A DNA stretch of 64,000 bases from NCBI GenBank assembly GCA_034509755.1, contig CM067559.1, forward strand, positions 33,036,032-33,100,031, in the 5' to 3' direction. The notes beneath the pieces were generated by a model. It was not told the DNA's origin, made no database searches, and was given only the letters and a program-made list of their open reading frames with translations. The stretch's first letter is position 1. The number at the start of each line of letters is the position of its first letter. This DNA comes from Anisodus tanguticus. Lineage: Eukaryota; Streptophyta; Magnoliopsida; Solanales; Solanaceae. Shown piece after piece: positions 34,501 to 44,882 of this stretch. Both the position numbers and the translations under genes were made by a program.

Positions 34501-37500
34501 CCTTCCTCCTTCCTCCTCTTCTTCTTCTTCTTCTTTCTTCTACTTCTTCTTCTTCTTCTTCTTCTTCCTCCTCCTCCTCCTCCTCCCTCCTCCTTCTATC
34601 TTCTTCTATCTTCTATCTTCTTCTATCTTCTTCTTCTTCTTCTATCTTCTACTACTACTACTTCTTCTTCTTCTATCTTCTATCTTCTTCTTCTTCTTCT
34701 ATCTTCTATCTTCTATCTTCTATCTCCTCCTCCTCCTTCTTCTATCTTCTATCTTTTATTTCTTCTTCTATCTCCTATCTCCTATCTCCTATCTCCCCTC
34801 CCCCTCCCCCTCCCCCCCCCCCCCCCCCCTCCTCCTCCTCCTCCTCCTCCTCCTCCTCCTCCTCTATCTTCTATCTTCTTCTTCTATCTTCTATCTTCTA
34901 TCTTCTTCTTCTTCTATCTTCTATCTTCTATCTTCTTCTATCTTTCTTCTTCTTCTTCTTCTTCTTCTATCTTCTATCTTCTATTTTTCTTCTTCTTCTT
35001 CTTCTTCTTCTTCTATCTTCTATCTTCTTCTTCTTCTTCTTCTTCTTCTTCTTCTTCTTCTTCTTCTTCTTCTTCTTCTTCTTCTTCTTCTTCTTCTTCT
35101 TCTATCTTCTATCTTCTATCTCCTCCTCCTCCTTCTTCTATCTTCTATCTTCTTCTATCTTCTATCTTCTTCTTCTCTATCACAGCCTTGACTTGCAAAG
35201 ATAGCTCAAGACCATATCGTTATGTGATCTCATCATTCTTCAAAAGATCCCCAAATTCTCTCATCTTCTCAGAAGATGTTTCCTTCTTCAGATTGAGGTT
35301 GTCATTTCTACTATTTGTGCTTCAAAAGGCACATCATCAATTTCATCAGAACTTTCCTCTTCACCACTAATCTCCTCTTTTAGTGATTTCTCAGTAGCAA
35401 GGGTAGTTCTTCTTCATCATTTTCTCAATTATCATATTTATTACAGAAATCTCTTTAGATTCTACAATAATATATAATATTTAGAAGCGTCCACTTCTTC
35501 ATGAATCACTTCTTTAAACTTCATCAAAGCTAGAGTTGTCAGATTCGACAACATGCTTTTTCATGTTTATAATCATAAACATTTTCATTTTCATCTTCGT
35601 CTTCTTGGGTTTCCCAAAAAGAAACCTTCTCAAACATCACTTCATCAATCTTATGATAGATGAGAAAGTAGATTTTCTTATCCATCTTTCTCATGGCAGC
35701 AATATCATTCGCTACCTCTCTACTCGAGATTCTTCATCGTGCAGCTACTTCAAACGCAACTGCTTCATCAAGCTTGATACCTTTGTTGGGCTCCTTGACC
35801 TCAAAAACATTCTTCAAAAGTTGTTCAACTTTTGAAATTTTGGTAGTTCCACACCTACCAAAACAATTTCTTCAAGCTAATGCTTCTCTAGCACAACATT
35901 CTCATAGCTATAATAGCTAATCTAATTCATATTCATTCTCTTGAATCTTTATAGGTCCATTAAGACAAGTGACTTTGATACCAAATGTTGAAAAATCGGG
36001 GGAGGAAAAGCACTCTCAATCACTCAAATCTCTCTTGAAGATAAGTGAGGCAACGATTCTTCTTTGTTCATTCCCTTTTTTTCACAAATACATATATTCA
36101 GCGATATATGTATCTTACATTAATATCTTAAATACATGAACTAACTAAATTCATGTATCACACAAATAAAAAAGACTCTTTCTTCTTCCAAGGCAAGGTT
36201 CACATTTCAATACTAGAGGCATATGTAGCACACTATTAATAAGTTTAACTAATAAATCCACAAAGATAGTCAACTCTATTATCAAAGAGATAAGAAAAGG
36301 GGCGACAATTTTGCACCCGATATCCTGAAAAGAACAATATTTTTGACAAGCATAAATATATATATGTGAAAAAATCACTAAAGTTCAACAAATGTACTAA
36401 TGGTGGCTGGTCTAAATTTATTCCATTTTTCCTTTTCTCTATATATCCTTTATTTATTCTATTTCACATAAGAAACATTTTCATCTCTTTGTTCCATTTT
36501 ACTCATGATACCTATGTTTTATGATTTCAAAGCTAAGAAGACTCAGCTAATCTACGAAAATATGTAATGTACAAAACATCTCCCAAGTCCTAGGTCTAGG
36601 GATATCGGAAGGAACAATTAAACAAAAACGTCCACTAAAGTTTTAAACTTTTCACTTATAATTTCTAAAATGTAATGAATTCAATATCAAGAATCTAGTC
36701 GAATTCGTCAAATTTAATAAAATTTGGAATCCATATGTTAACTTAACCTAGGTATATATAATTGTATATCATCAGTGTATAAAAGTTAAACTCAACGGAG
36801 AAAAGTGATACTTACTGCTTCTGCGTCAAAAAGTTGACGGTGAGTCCACAACTGAAAAACAAGGTAAGCGATGTAGGCAATGAGCATGACAATGCAGCTG
36901 ACTCTTGATAGCTGCAGTACTGCTTCTGTCGTTATAGCTGCTGATTCTCCAACATCGGCATAACGGAACAGTAACGGCAGCACATGACACAATAGCCCCA
37001 ATAACAAAAGCAGCGAGTTCACATCTGCTTGTTTCTGTTCAATCACATAAAACCGTTAAAATTTAACTTCTATAGTAATGGTATAACTTTTATAGTAACG
37101 TGTTAAAATATACTACAGAGTATTAGTAATAGTATTAAAATATTGTTGTCATAAGTTATCTATTAATCAGAATTAACACCAATAGTGAGTGACAAATTCA
37201 TAATTTAAAGGTAATAGTGCATCACTAGATGTTAATATTACTATATAAAAATATTTATATTATCAATATATATATAGATTAAATTCATAAATAATTGTTG
37301 TACATAAGTTACCTCGGCGGCTGCGAACATCAATAATGAGAGACATAGACCGATTTAGAATTTTAAAGTACTTGCACCGCAAAATATAGTCTGACTTCAA
37401 GATAACACGTGTGCACGTGCACGTGCACCCATTTCTTATATACTAGGATGTGAAAAATGAAAAACTTTTAAAGTAATTCATTAGAAGAAAAAATTGAAGT

Positions 37501-38142
37501 TAGTTACGAACTTCGTGGTTAAATTACTCGTGGCTAATAAAAGTTTTTGTTAATCATATTTAGCTACAGTCGCTAATTCCTGTATTTAGTAGTGATTAAT
37601 GAACTTACTCTGTCATATTTTTGTTCCTTGGAGAGATTTGCAATGCCACCACAAAAGAGTGAGGTTCCAAGAACCAGAAGAAGATTTGAAAGAATAGAGC
37701 CCAAGAGGGAGTACTTAACAACATCTACTTTGTGCTGCATCAGAGCAAATATTGCTATTATCAGTTCCGTCGCATTCCCACATGTTGCATTTAGAAGCCC
37801 TCCAACTGATCAAACAAATTAAACATACAATAATTAGAATCAAACCCCAAATTCTTATATTTTTTTCTTTTTTCGTATCAAGTTAAACCTATGTTTGGCT
37901 CGAACTTTTCAAGAATATCGATAAATGCGTATCAGATCCTTTAAAAGTAGTGTAATTTTGAAGGATATAACATAATAGAGTTAAACTAAACTAGCAAGAA
38001 GTTGTTGATTATATTGTTATTGATAAAACAGTAAAGAAAGGAAAAACACAAACGAATTTCCCAATTTTATATTTGTTCAATTCAGCGCCGTCGCTACATA
38101 TAGAGTACTAGAGAGTGGTCAGCTCAACACACTTATAAGAAA

Positions 38143-38185
<43 letters not shown>

Positions 38186-39711
38186 TACGGTATATAGAGG
38201 CTAATAATTATTTTTTACTCATATATATTAAATTTGAACACCTTTAACCAAATTCTTGATTTCGTTACTGTTTTAATAAATAGTTCCTAACATTAGTTGT
38301 GGTCCTCCTCTATCCTTGTTATAGAATGGATACAAAAATGCACTTCAATTTTATCTTTTCTTTTCTTGTTGCTGGAGAAAGAGAAATTGATAACCATTTT
38401 ATTGTTGTAGATTCAAAATAAAGCTAAGGAGGGATTTAAGAAAAGATGGTAAAGTACCTGTTGGACCAGTGAAGAAAGCTATTTGTCTGCATATTCAAAA
38501 CGATCAAGGAAACAAAAAATAATGAGATTCTGGTAGTAGATTAAATAAATAAAATTAAAGTTTAATTTATATACAATAGGGAAACAATATCCTTACTCTG
38601 TGAAGAAGCTGACCCGTTCAGCCAATGGAGTGAGTCCTAGTAAACTCAATCCAAAAACCCACGACTGATATTGTAACAACAATTAAAAAGAAGAATGTCA
38701 GTATTATAAAATAATTAATCAAGAATTCACAAAAAATATTAAAGAATATCTTCTAATATCCATATCATTCAACGGCTCTTTTAGTTGTTCAAAATGAAAA
38801 AAGAAAACAATAATCACCTTTAATTTGCTTGCTAGAAAATGTAAGCATAAAGTATTGCCCTAACTTTGAATAGACTTTTTCTTAAATGTTTTGTGCTAAT
38901 TAATGTCACGTTCACTTCATAAAAGTTGCTTAACCATCTCATATTAAAGCTTATGTTAAACATAATAGACCTTTGATTATTTAATTATGGAGTATTATGT
39001 ATTCAACAGGTCGGCGCATGGGCGAAGCTAGGGCACGCAAGGGGTTCATCCAAATTTCCTTTATTGAAACATTCTATTGTATATACAAGATTAAAATTAA
39101 TTTTATATATATAGAGTATATGTTGAATCTCTTTGGTTTCTTTGTTTGTTTACTTTATGTTTTATATTTTGAATCTCCTTAATTAAAATTCTGACTTTGT
39201 CAATACACTCACATGTATAACTGCTTACTTTTAAAATGGCCCAAGCACGTGAACTATTTTTCATTTTCTTGGGCGATAATGGAGTTTGAATTCGGAACAA
39301 CATCTTATCCACTCTTATATCATATTAAATTGTGTATCCATCAGATAAGATAGTCAAACAATGGAATATAATCACCAAAATAAAAAAAATGAAGGAAAGA
39401 AAGAAAAGAGGACTTACTCTTCCAAAGTTTTGGTAATGTGCAAGGATGGCAAAAGGGATGGCAATAAAGAGCACAAAAAGCTTAGTTCCAAAAATGACCT
39501 CTTGAACATTAGCAAGAACATCTCTAACAATGGCACAAGGCACTTTCCGGACAAGGGTAAGATCGGACTTTTTCCGAAGAGACGAAGACGACACGTTGTG
39601 AGCCGTTCGGCCATGGCTACGGCCATGTCCATGCCTCATCTCTTTGCTTAACGGCTTAATGTTTCCATTTTCTAATAGCCATGTTTCTGCTGGAGGTGCT
39701 GATGAAGCCAT
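31513..39711 (-). CDS. CAX: Vacuolar cation/proton exchanger (CAX, type I), 11 exons
   Basis: Exports cytosolic Ca2+ (and often other divalent cations) into the vacuole in exchange for H+. Exons on the minus strand: 39711-39418, 38664-38597, 38486-38458, 37805-37609, 37034-36816, 33771-33643, 33353-33237, 32851-32798, 32409-32293, 32155-32065, 31568-31513. All junctions are GT-AG and phases agree, giving 456 residues, the usual family length. The N-terminus has the regulatory 'GRTAHN' and 'SSSLRKKSD' words. The first alpha-repeat '[17 protein letters not shown]' is at about 132-148, the acidic loop '[12 protein letters not shown]' at 270-281, and the second repeat with 'GNAAEHAG' at about 334-341. 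About 11 membrane spans are expected. No lesion is visible. Whether it is the CAX1 or CAX3 orthologue needs a tree. The last exon (18 residues) is the least certain. Confidence 0.93.
31622..31915. repeat. Diverged tandem repeat with a 27-G run in CAX intron 10
   Basis: Units of about 60-70 bp built on 'TATTACCCCTGAACTA' and 'ATTATCAGTTACACATTT' recur four times with T-runs between them. One unit contains 27 consecutive Gs (31737-31763) on the plus strand, so the CAX pre-mRNA carries a C27 tract. Confidence 0.7.
32952..33225. mobile_element. CACTA-like MITE in CAX intron 7
   Basis: Starts CACTACAAGAAGAAAGACAT and ends CTTTCTTGTAGTA, imperfect inverted termini of the CACTA superfamily, flanked by the 3-bp duplication ATT (32949-32951 and 33226-33228). 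It is 274 bp with internal GTTGTTGC/GCAACAAC inverted words and no coding sequence. Its right end lies 11 bases inside the intron from the exon 7 donor site. Confidence 0.8.
33440..33623. mobile_element. CACTA-like MITE remnant in CAX intron 6
   Basis: Contains the subterminal words GTCGCTAAATAG repeated (33500s and 33540s) and ends TTAAGTAGTG at 33623, resembling a CACTA terminus. The left terminus was not found, so it is probably truncated. Its end lies 19 bases from the exon 6 donor site. Confidence 0.5.
33961..34320 (-). repeat. 3' LTR of intron-5 element
   Basis: 360 bp, bounded by TTAGA on the left and the purine tract complement CTCCCCCTT on the right. Confidence 0.75.
34339..35183. 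repeat. Compound TTC/TCC/TCTATC microsatellite tract (~0.85 kb)
   Basis: Almost pure pyrimidine on the plus strand. It moves through (CTT)n, (TCCC)n, (CCT)n, (CTATCTT)n and a C-rich run (34798-34829), and ends with an uninterrupted TTC array of roughly 26 units at about 35024-35102. In the CAX pre-mRNA, transcribed from the other strand, this is a GAA/GGA purine tract. Long apparent open frames here (poly-Ser/Leu/Phe) are products of the repeat, not genes. Confidence 0.95.
35986..36212 (-). repeat. 5' LTR of intron-5 element (internally deleted)
   Basis: 227 bp, collinear with 33961-34320 except for a missing middle block. Followed on the plus strand by CTAGA, the likely target duplication. 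Confidence 0.75.
37479..37594. mobile_element. CACTA-like MITE in CAX intron 4
   Basis: 116 bp from CATTAGAAGAAAAAA to TTTAGTAGTG, degenerate CACTA-type termini, flanked by ATT on both sides (37476-37478 and 37595-37597). Its right end lies 14 bases from the exon 4 donor site. Confidence 0.6.
38149..38180. repeat. AT dinucleotide microsatellite in CAX intron 3
   Basis: About 32 bp of (AT)n with short flanking AT-rich palindromic sequence. It lies in a stretch (38084-38290) that looks like a decayed interspersed repeat. Confidence 0.8.
38996..39200. repeat. Interspersed repeat relic in CAX intron 1
   Basis: Begins near 'CGGCGCATGGGCGAAGCTAGG' (first 20 bases diagnostic) and ends near 'TCTGACTTTGTCAATAC', an arrangement resembling common decayed Solanaceae repeats. 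Borders and class are uncertain. Confidence 0.3.
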
Positions 39712-40007
39712 TGTTATTTAAATTATGTTTTGTGTATTTGGTTTAATGAAGCTGACGCAAATAGTTTTGAATATGTAATGATAAGAAACGTAACTATATG
39801 TGGAGAATGAAATGAAAGGCTTATTCTCAATGCTTCTTTGATTACTATGATAACTGTCTTTTGAGTACGGTGGCCTTTATAGGTAACTATATTTGGGATC
39901 ATGCGAGTAATTTCCACGAAGTTTCTGTTTCTTCTTTTATATGTATTTGATATTATTTTTTTTTTAAAAAAAAGATACACAACTTTATCCTGTGTTGGAT
40001 TCTCTTC
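39712..40007 (-). promoter_or_regulatory. CAX upstream region (5' UTR and proximal promoter)
   Basis: Only about 300 bp of non-repeat sequence separate the CAX start codon at 39711 from a MULE-like element at 40008. It is AT-rich. A TATA-type box cannot be singled out from several AT runs around 39880-39960. Regulatory content is inferred from position only. Confidence 0.4.
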
Positions 40008-40514
40008 TGCCAAACCCATTGGGGCCTTCTGATGGGAAGATCTTGCACTTGAACAATTTAACTAAACCTTATTTCATTTTGATATTTATAGTAGGGCCCG
40101 ACTGTGTCATTTAGATATTTTTCGATGACTTAACATGATAAGTAAGATACTCATTATAATCGAAAGTGAACGGCTTTATTTAGTCAATTTTTATTTTATC
40201 TTTTCTTTTCTTCTTTCCCTTTTTTCCCACATATTTCCCCAAGCTTAATTTCATTCAATGGAGGTTTTAAAATCATGTGTTTTATGTTCTTTCCTCACCT
40301 TCATTGTTGTCACTATTCTTACCTTTTGATACGAATTTTACCATAAACAAATTCAATTTTTTGCGAGTGTATTACACAAATAATTTTAGTTGTGTCAAAA
40401 AAATGTCTAATCGGAACAAAATTAATATAGTGTGAATGCTCAATAAATATAAAGCTTAGTTAAGATATTTAAGTGAAAGATCTTACGGACCACAACGCCC
40501 ATATGGGTTTGGCC
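40008..40514. mobile_element. MULE-type element, second copy, upstream of CAX
   Basis: Starts TGCCAAACCCATTGG and ends CATATGGGTTTGGCC, matching the termini of the element at 18574-19432, with further shared words inside ('CACTTGAACA', 'GTGTCATTTAGA'). The flanks ATTCTCTTC (39999-40007) and ATTTTCTTA (40515-40523) agree at 7 of 9 positions, a decayed 9-bp duplication. 507 bp, no transposase. Confidence 0.65.
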
Positions 40515-41679
40515 ATTTTCTTATTTACTAGCTTGCACTTAACATGCTGCAATAGAAGGTCCAGACATACGCTTAGTAACATTTATGGTTTGTCTTGTAT
40601 TTGCTTTCTGTTATCGTTTTGGTCTGTAAAGGTTTTCATCATTATCTTTGGTCTCAAATATGTTTCTCCTATTAAAGGTTTCTTTATTGCAAAAAATTGT
40701 CAGATTTTGGCGAATATGGTGCAAGCCATATAGGGATGTGTATATTTGGACCTTCTAAATTATTTAGGATATATGTATTTTAGCATTTTCAATTGTTGAG
40801 GGGCATGCTTCATATTGCTACATTAGGATATATATAAACTAATTTGATAGTTGAAGGATAAATTTAAATCTTTTATTTGTGTGCGTGCTTTCACCGTGCC
40901 AAATGTCATAGCCAAGCTGGATAAAGGTTAAAAACTTTCATGGACCGAAATATTAATGGAAAACAATATAAAACAAACTGAATACTTCAAGAATAAATTG
41001 ATGTTTTTTTTTTGTTTCTTATGTACTCCTTATGAACTCCTTGTTCATATCCGATGCTCGACATTACTGACTTCTATTCTCAATTGATAATCATGTTTGT
41101 AGTCCACACGATATTTCTTACTAATATTTATGATTTTGGAATACTATACATATCTTAGTTTGTAGATATAACCTTAAATATATCAAATTTTGCAGATGGC
41201 TGCCTCAAACAACAGAACTTACTAACTTCAACCGTTCTGTTAACCATCAACATATATCGTACCCTCTCTTTCTCGCAATATATATTTGACTGTCTATTCT
41301 TAATGTGTTACAATAATTAACAAAAAGATTAAAATTTTAATTGTTTCATGATTTCTAAAACATAAAAACAATGTATATATAGGGAGATTAAAAAATGGAC
41401 CGATGAAACTGTTTTGAGAAAGTAATTTTGTGGTTAGTAAAATATGTTAAACCTTTTCTCCAAAAAAGGATAAATATTTACTTGCATCGGATGTATAAAC
41501 TAAATCAATGCAATTTGCTACGATTAAATGAATGTGAAAATATACATGGCATATATTCATTAGTTTGTTGTAAACAGTCACTGTGGATAAGTTTTTATCC
41601 AAAGAAAGTAAGTAGTAACTATTTTGGAATACCCTAAAAGAAAAATAGTGTAGGCATTTTCTAATAGAAAAAAGAGATC
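40515..41679. other. Intergenic, no gene seen
   Basis: An 86-codon plus-strand frame (40473-40733) starts inside the MULE-like element and has no recognisable family. The rest is AT-rich with no feature I can support. Confidence 0.45.
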
Positions 41680-41900
41680 TCTTGACTCAATAGTAAGAGT
41701 TGTTGTAACGTGAGCAGAATGTCACTTGTTCAAATTTTGAAAATAATGTCTAGTAAAAGTGTAAGATAAGACTATGTATAATAGACCTCATGTAGGGTTC
41801 GGTCATTCTCGGGACCCGTACGTGAGCTTAATCCACCCCTAAATGTAGGGTCCGGTCATTCTCAGGACCCGTACGTAAGCTTAGCTCACCAGGCTACCCT
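41680..41900 (+). mobile_element. tRNA-derived SINE (Solanaceae type), with internal duplication
   Basis: An A-box-like word (GACTCAATAGTAAGAG) and a degenerate B-box (TTGTTCAAATT) mark the RNA polymerase III head. The body has 'GTAAGATAAGACTATGTATAATAGACC', of which the first 20 bases suffice to recognise the layout, followed by a tail ending 'CACCAGGCTACCCT'. The block 'GTAGGGTTCGGTCATTCTC...ACCCGTACGTGAGCTTA' is present twice in tandem (about 41788-41833 and 41847-41883). No clear target duplication. Confidence 0.6.
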
Positions 41901-42869
41901 AAAGTTTTAGAGCAGAGGAAAAAATAATTTGAAATTGCAGATTAACATCGATCATGACGAAAAGATTTTGAAGTTAGGAATGATGTTTGAATGAGAATAA
42001 ATTGTGTATGTTACGTTGAACTTCCTATGAGAGTCAAGAAAATAATTTAAGAAGTGAAATATGTTTCTTGACAAACCACTCTTATCATAGCTAGGTTTAG
42101 AGTTGATGCAAGTAAATATCACTAATATATCTGTTAGAATTTCCATTCAGAAAAACTTTTACTTTATCGTAAAGGAGAATCCATATGCAAACCTACAAAA
42201 GTAGGTGATAATCAAACCTGTTTATCATGTCATTGATCTAGAACTTCTTTTTTACATCTATAACATTTAATAAATATAGTTTAGTTTGAAAAAATCAAAA
42301 TCTCCATACAAACCCCCCCACCCCACCCACCCCTGACTTCACACAACAAAGCTAAAGTGTTAATCTTCTTATAGTTTTCTTCCCCTCCATATTTGTTAAT
42401 TGTTTCCGTAAATTGCACGGTTTGTTCTTCAAATGAGCTGGTCTAATTTTTACCCTTCAAATGGACCGGTCTTTAATTTTTGCCTTCAAAATCGAGCATA
42501 TATCTAGTGGGACATAAGTTTGACATAAGTTCTTTAAGGAGTGGGCATAACCTATGGAATATTATGATGTGAAAATATAAATTTATGTTCAGTGAAATTT
42601 TTTTATCTTAAAGGGGAAAATTAAATTAAATATCAGCACAAAATAGGAGCAAAAGTGGAAATGACCCCTTGTTTTTTGGGATGTTTTCAAGACATTATAG
42701 GCTTTAGGTTTTGATTGGTGACCCACGGGGGCAAGGAAAATTTTCATAAATAGCAATATTAATGACCTTCGTTTACAATAAACTATGACTGTGTGCTAAA
42801 ATATTGTAAATTACAAGGACATGCTGGAAGTGAATTAAGAGCTTTAAATCCATAATTTGAAAAGAAATT
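41901..42869. other. Intergenic, no gene seen
   Basis: AT-rich with a short C/A-rich patch at 42311-42335. A 64-codon minus frame at 41952-42146 has no family resemblance. Confidence 0.45.
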
Positions 42870-44882
42870 CAGAGAAGAGATCAGAAAGGAGAAAAAGGAG
42901 AATGAAGAGGCCCTGAAAGAAAACTACAAAGATAGAAAAGGATGAAATCAACAGGGTAGGCAAGAATGGATGTTAAGAAGAAATAAATATAACAAGGACA
43001 AGTCAGGAAGAATTATTTATGATGAGAAAAACAAAAGTAAAGAAGGGGAGACAATGATCACAAACAATGCCTTTGTTGTGCTTAATGAGGAAGAGGAGGA
43101 CAAGCAGGAGAAGGGGGAACTTGAAGAGGAGATGAGCACTAAAGAATGGATAGAAATTTTTTTCCAAGTACAGTAGCCAAAACAACAGAACAATCAAAGC
43201 AAAGGGAGCATGATACAGAGGAGGTTGACACTGAGAAAGGGGAGCATGATACAGAGGAGGTTGACACTGAGAAAGGGGAGCATGATACAGGGGAGGTTGA
43301 AACAGTCAAGGTTGTAGAACTTCAAACAGAAATGGTCAAGGTAGACTCTCATTCAGAAAGGGGAAGCGGAAGAAGGTTACAAGGAAGAGGAAGAAATAGA
43401 GGCAAACAATTCATCATCAGGTTTGAATAATACAAATCAGATACAAATAGGCGAAAATGAGATTATAAAAACACCAGTAACCATGGGCAGTAGTCAAAAT
43501 AAGAAAAGGCAAAGGGAAGGGGACAGTGTGAATACAAAGGAGAGGGGTGAAGGCATCAAAAAAGCAACAAACAATAAAGTTTCAAAACACCAGTATCTAC
43601 AAGTAGCAGTCAGAACAAGAAGACACAAGGTGAGAAAAACAATCAGGGAAGTAATAGCACAAAACAGAAGACTAACCTCACAAAGGGAAGAATGAACAAT
43701 CAACAGAAGGAAGGGCAATGAGATGTTTCTATGAAATGGGACACTGGAAAAGAACATGAGGAACGTGCAGAGAAAGAAAATAACAATATCAATCGGCAGA
43801 AGGAGAAAAATAAGCAGAACATGCAGATAATTACACAAATAAAGGCACCAGAAAAGCTGAAAATGAGACAAGAAGAACAGAAAACATGCAGGGATATGGA
43901 TGGGCAATCATTAGAATCAAACTATCAGGCTGCTATGAGGGAAGGAGATATCTCTCTTAAATATCATAAAGGGCTAGGAAAATGAAAGAAGAAGAAACAG
44001 AAAGAATCAAGTGTTCCAACATGAACTGGATATCAAACTAGAAGGGCTATGAATAAACCAATGTTTCTTGATGAATGCACTATTGTGGAATATTAGGTTA
44101 GATGAAAGCTTTTCAAAGATTGAGAAAAATGCATCTTAAATGCCAATTTGGATTTATTGATTTGTTAGAACCATTCCAAGACCCTGACAAAATTAAAGAA
44201 TATAGAAAAGAGATTGAACATGACTACTGCTTTGGTGAATTTATCTGGTAAGATATAGATTTTTGTGGATGAGATGTTTGAGGTGGATGTAGTTGTAGAT
44301 CATATGCAACACTAAACTATCAAACTCAGGAGCCAAATGCTACAACAAGATTTGATAATCATAGTAGTATATGCTAAATGTACACAAGGTGAAAGGATTG
44401 ATTTGTGGGAAAGTTTAGAAGATTTAGCTGATGTCTTGACCAATCCATAGATGATAGAGGTGATTTTAATGTGATAACTTCTGAACAAAAAAATATGGGG
44501 CCTTCTTGTCAGAGCAAGTGAAATACAGGATTTTAAATCTTGTATACAAAATTATGGAGTGTATGATTTGGGTTTTAAATGGAGCAAATATACTTGGTGG
44601 AATGGACAGAGTGGAGAGGATTGTATTTTCAAAAGGTCGGATAGATGCTTTGGAAATCAAAGTATACAGGGGATGTATCCTAGCATTGAAATTCAACATC
44701 AAAATAGAAATGGATCAGATCATGCACCTTTGTTAATATATTATGCTGGGAATATTGTCCCTATCAAGAAGCCTTTCAAGTTTCTTAATTTTAGGATTAA
44801 GAATGAAAGTTTCTTGGATACTATTAGAGAGCATTGACAGGTAGACTTTGTGGCTAATTCTTTCATTATCTTCCATCACAAA
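42870..44882 (+). pseudogene. LINE (L1-type) retrotransposon remnant: ORF1-like region and endonuclease
   Basis: The first kilobase (42870-43985) carries several short frames rich in Lys, Glu and Gln, including three tandem 12-residue repeats (EHDTEEVDTEKG) at about 43203-43310. From 44100 to 44870 broken frames show apurinic-endonuclease features of plant LINEs: 'GDFNV' at about 44459, 'SKYTWWNGQSGEDCIF' at about 44582, the catalytic 'GSDHAPL' at about 44716 and 'KPFKFLNF' at about 44770. A reverse transcriptase is not present because the sequence is cut by an LTR starting at 44883. Many stops; inactive. Confidence 0.7.

Larger units (their letters stand above)
33961..36212 (-). mobile_element. 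Non-autonomous LTR retrotransposon in CAX intron 5
   Basis: Two LTRs (33961-34320 and 35986-36212) share TGTTGAAAT... starts (minus) and long blocks such as 'TATCTTACATTAATATCTTAAA'. The second lacks about 130 bp. On the minus strand the 5' LTR is followed by TTTGGTATCAAAG, a tRNA-Met-type primer site (plus-strand 35973-35985), and the 3' LTR is preceded by the purine tract AAGGGGGAG. A near-perfect 5-bp duplication TTAGA/CTAGA flanks the element. It lies in the same orientation as CAX. The interior is a microsatellite tract plus about 0.8 kb without an intact frame. Confidence 0.8.

Noticed and set aside
34264..35370. Very long plus-strand open frames (up to 368 codons)
   Set aside because: They encode only Ser/Leu/Phe/Pro runs translated from the pyrimidine microsatellite and lie antisense in a CAX intron.
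40473..40733. 86-codon plus-strand frame
   Set aside because: Starts within a MULE-like element and has no family resemblance or splice context.
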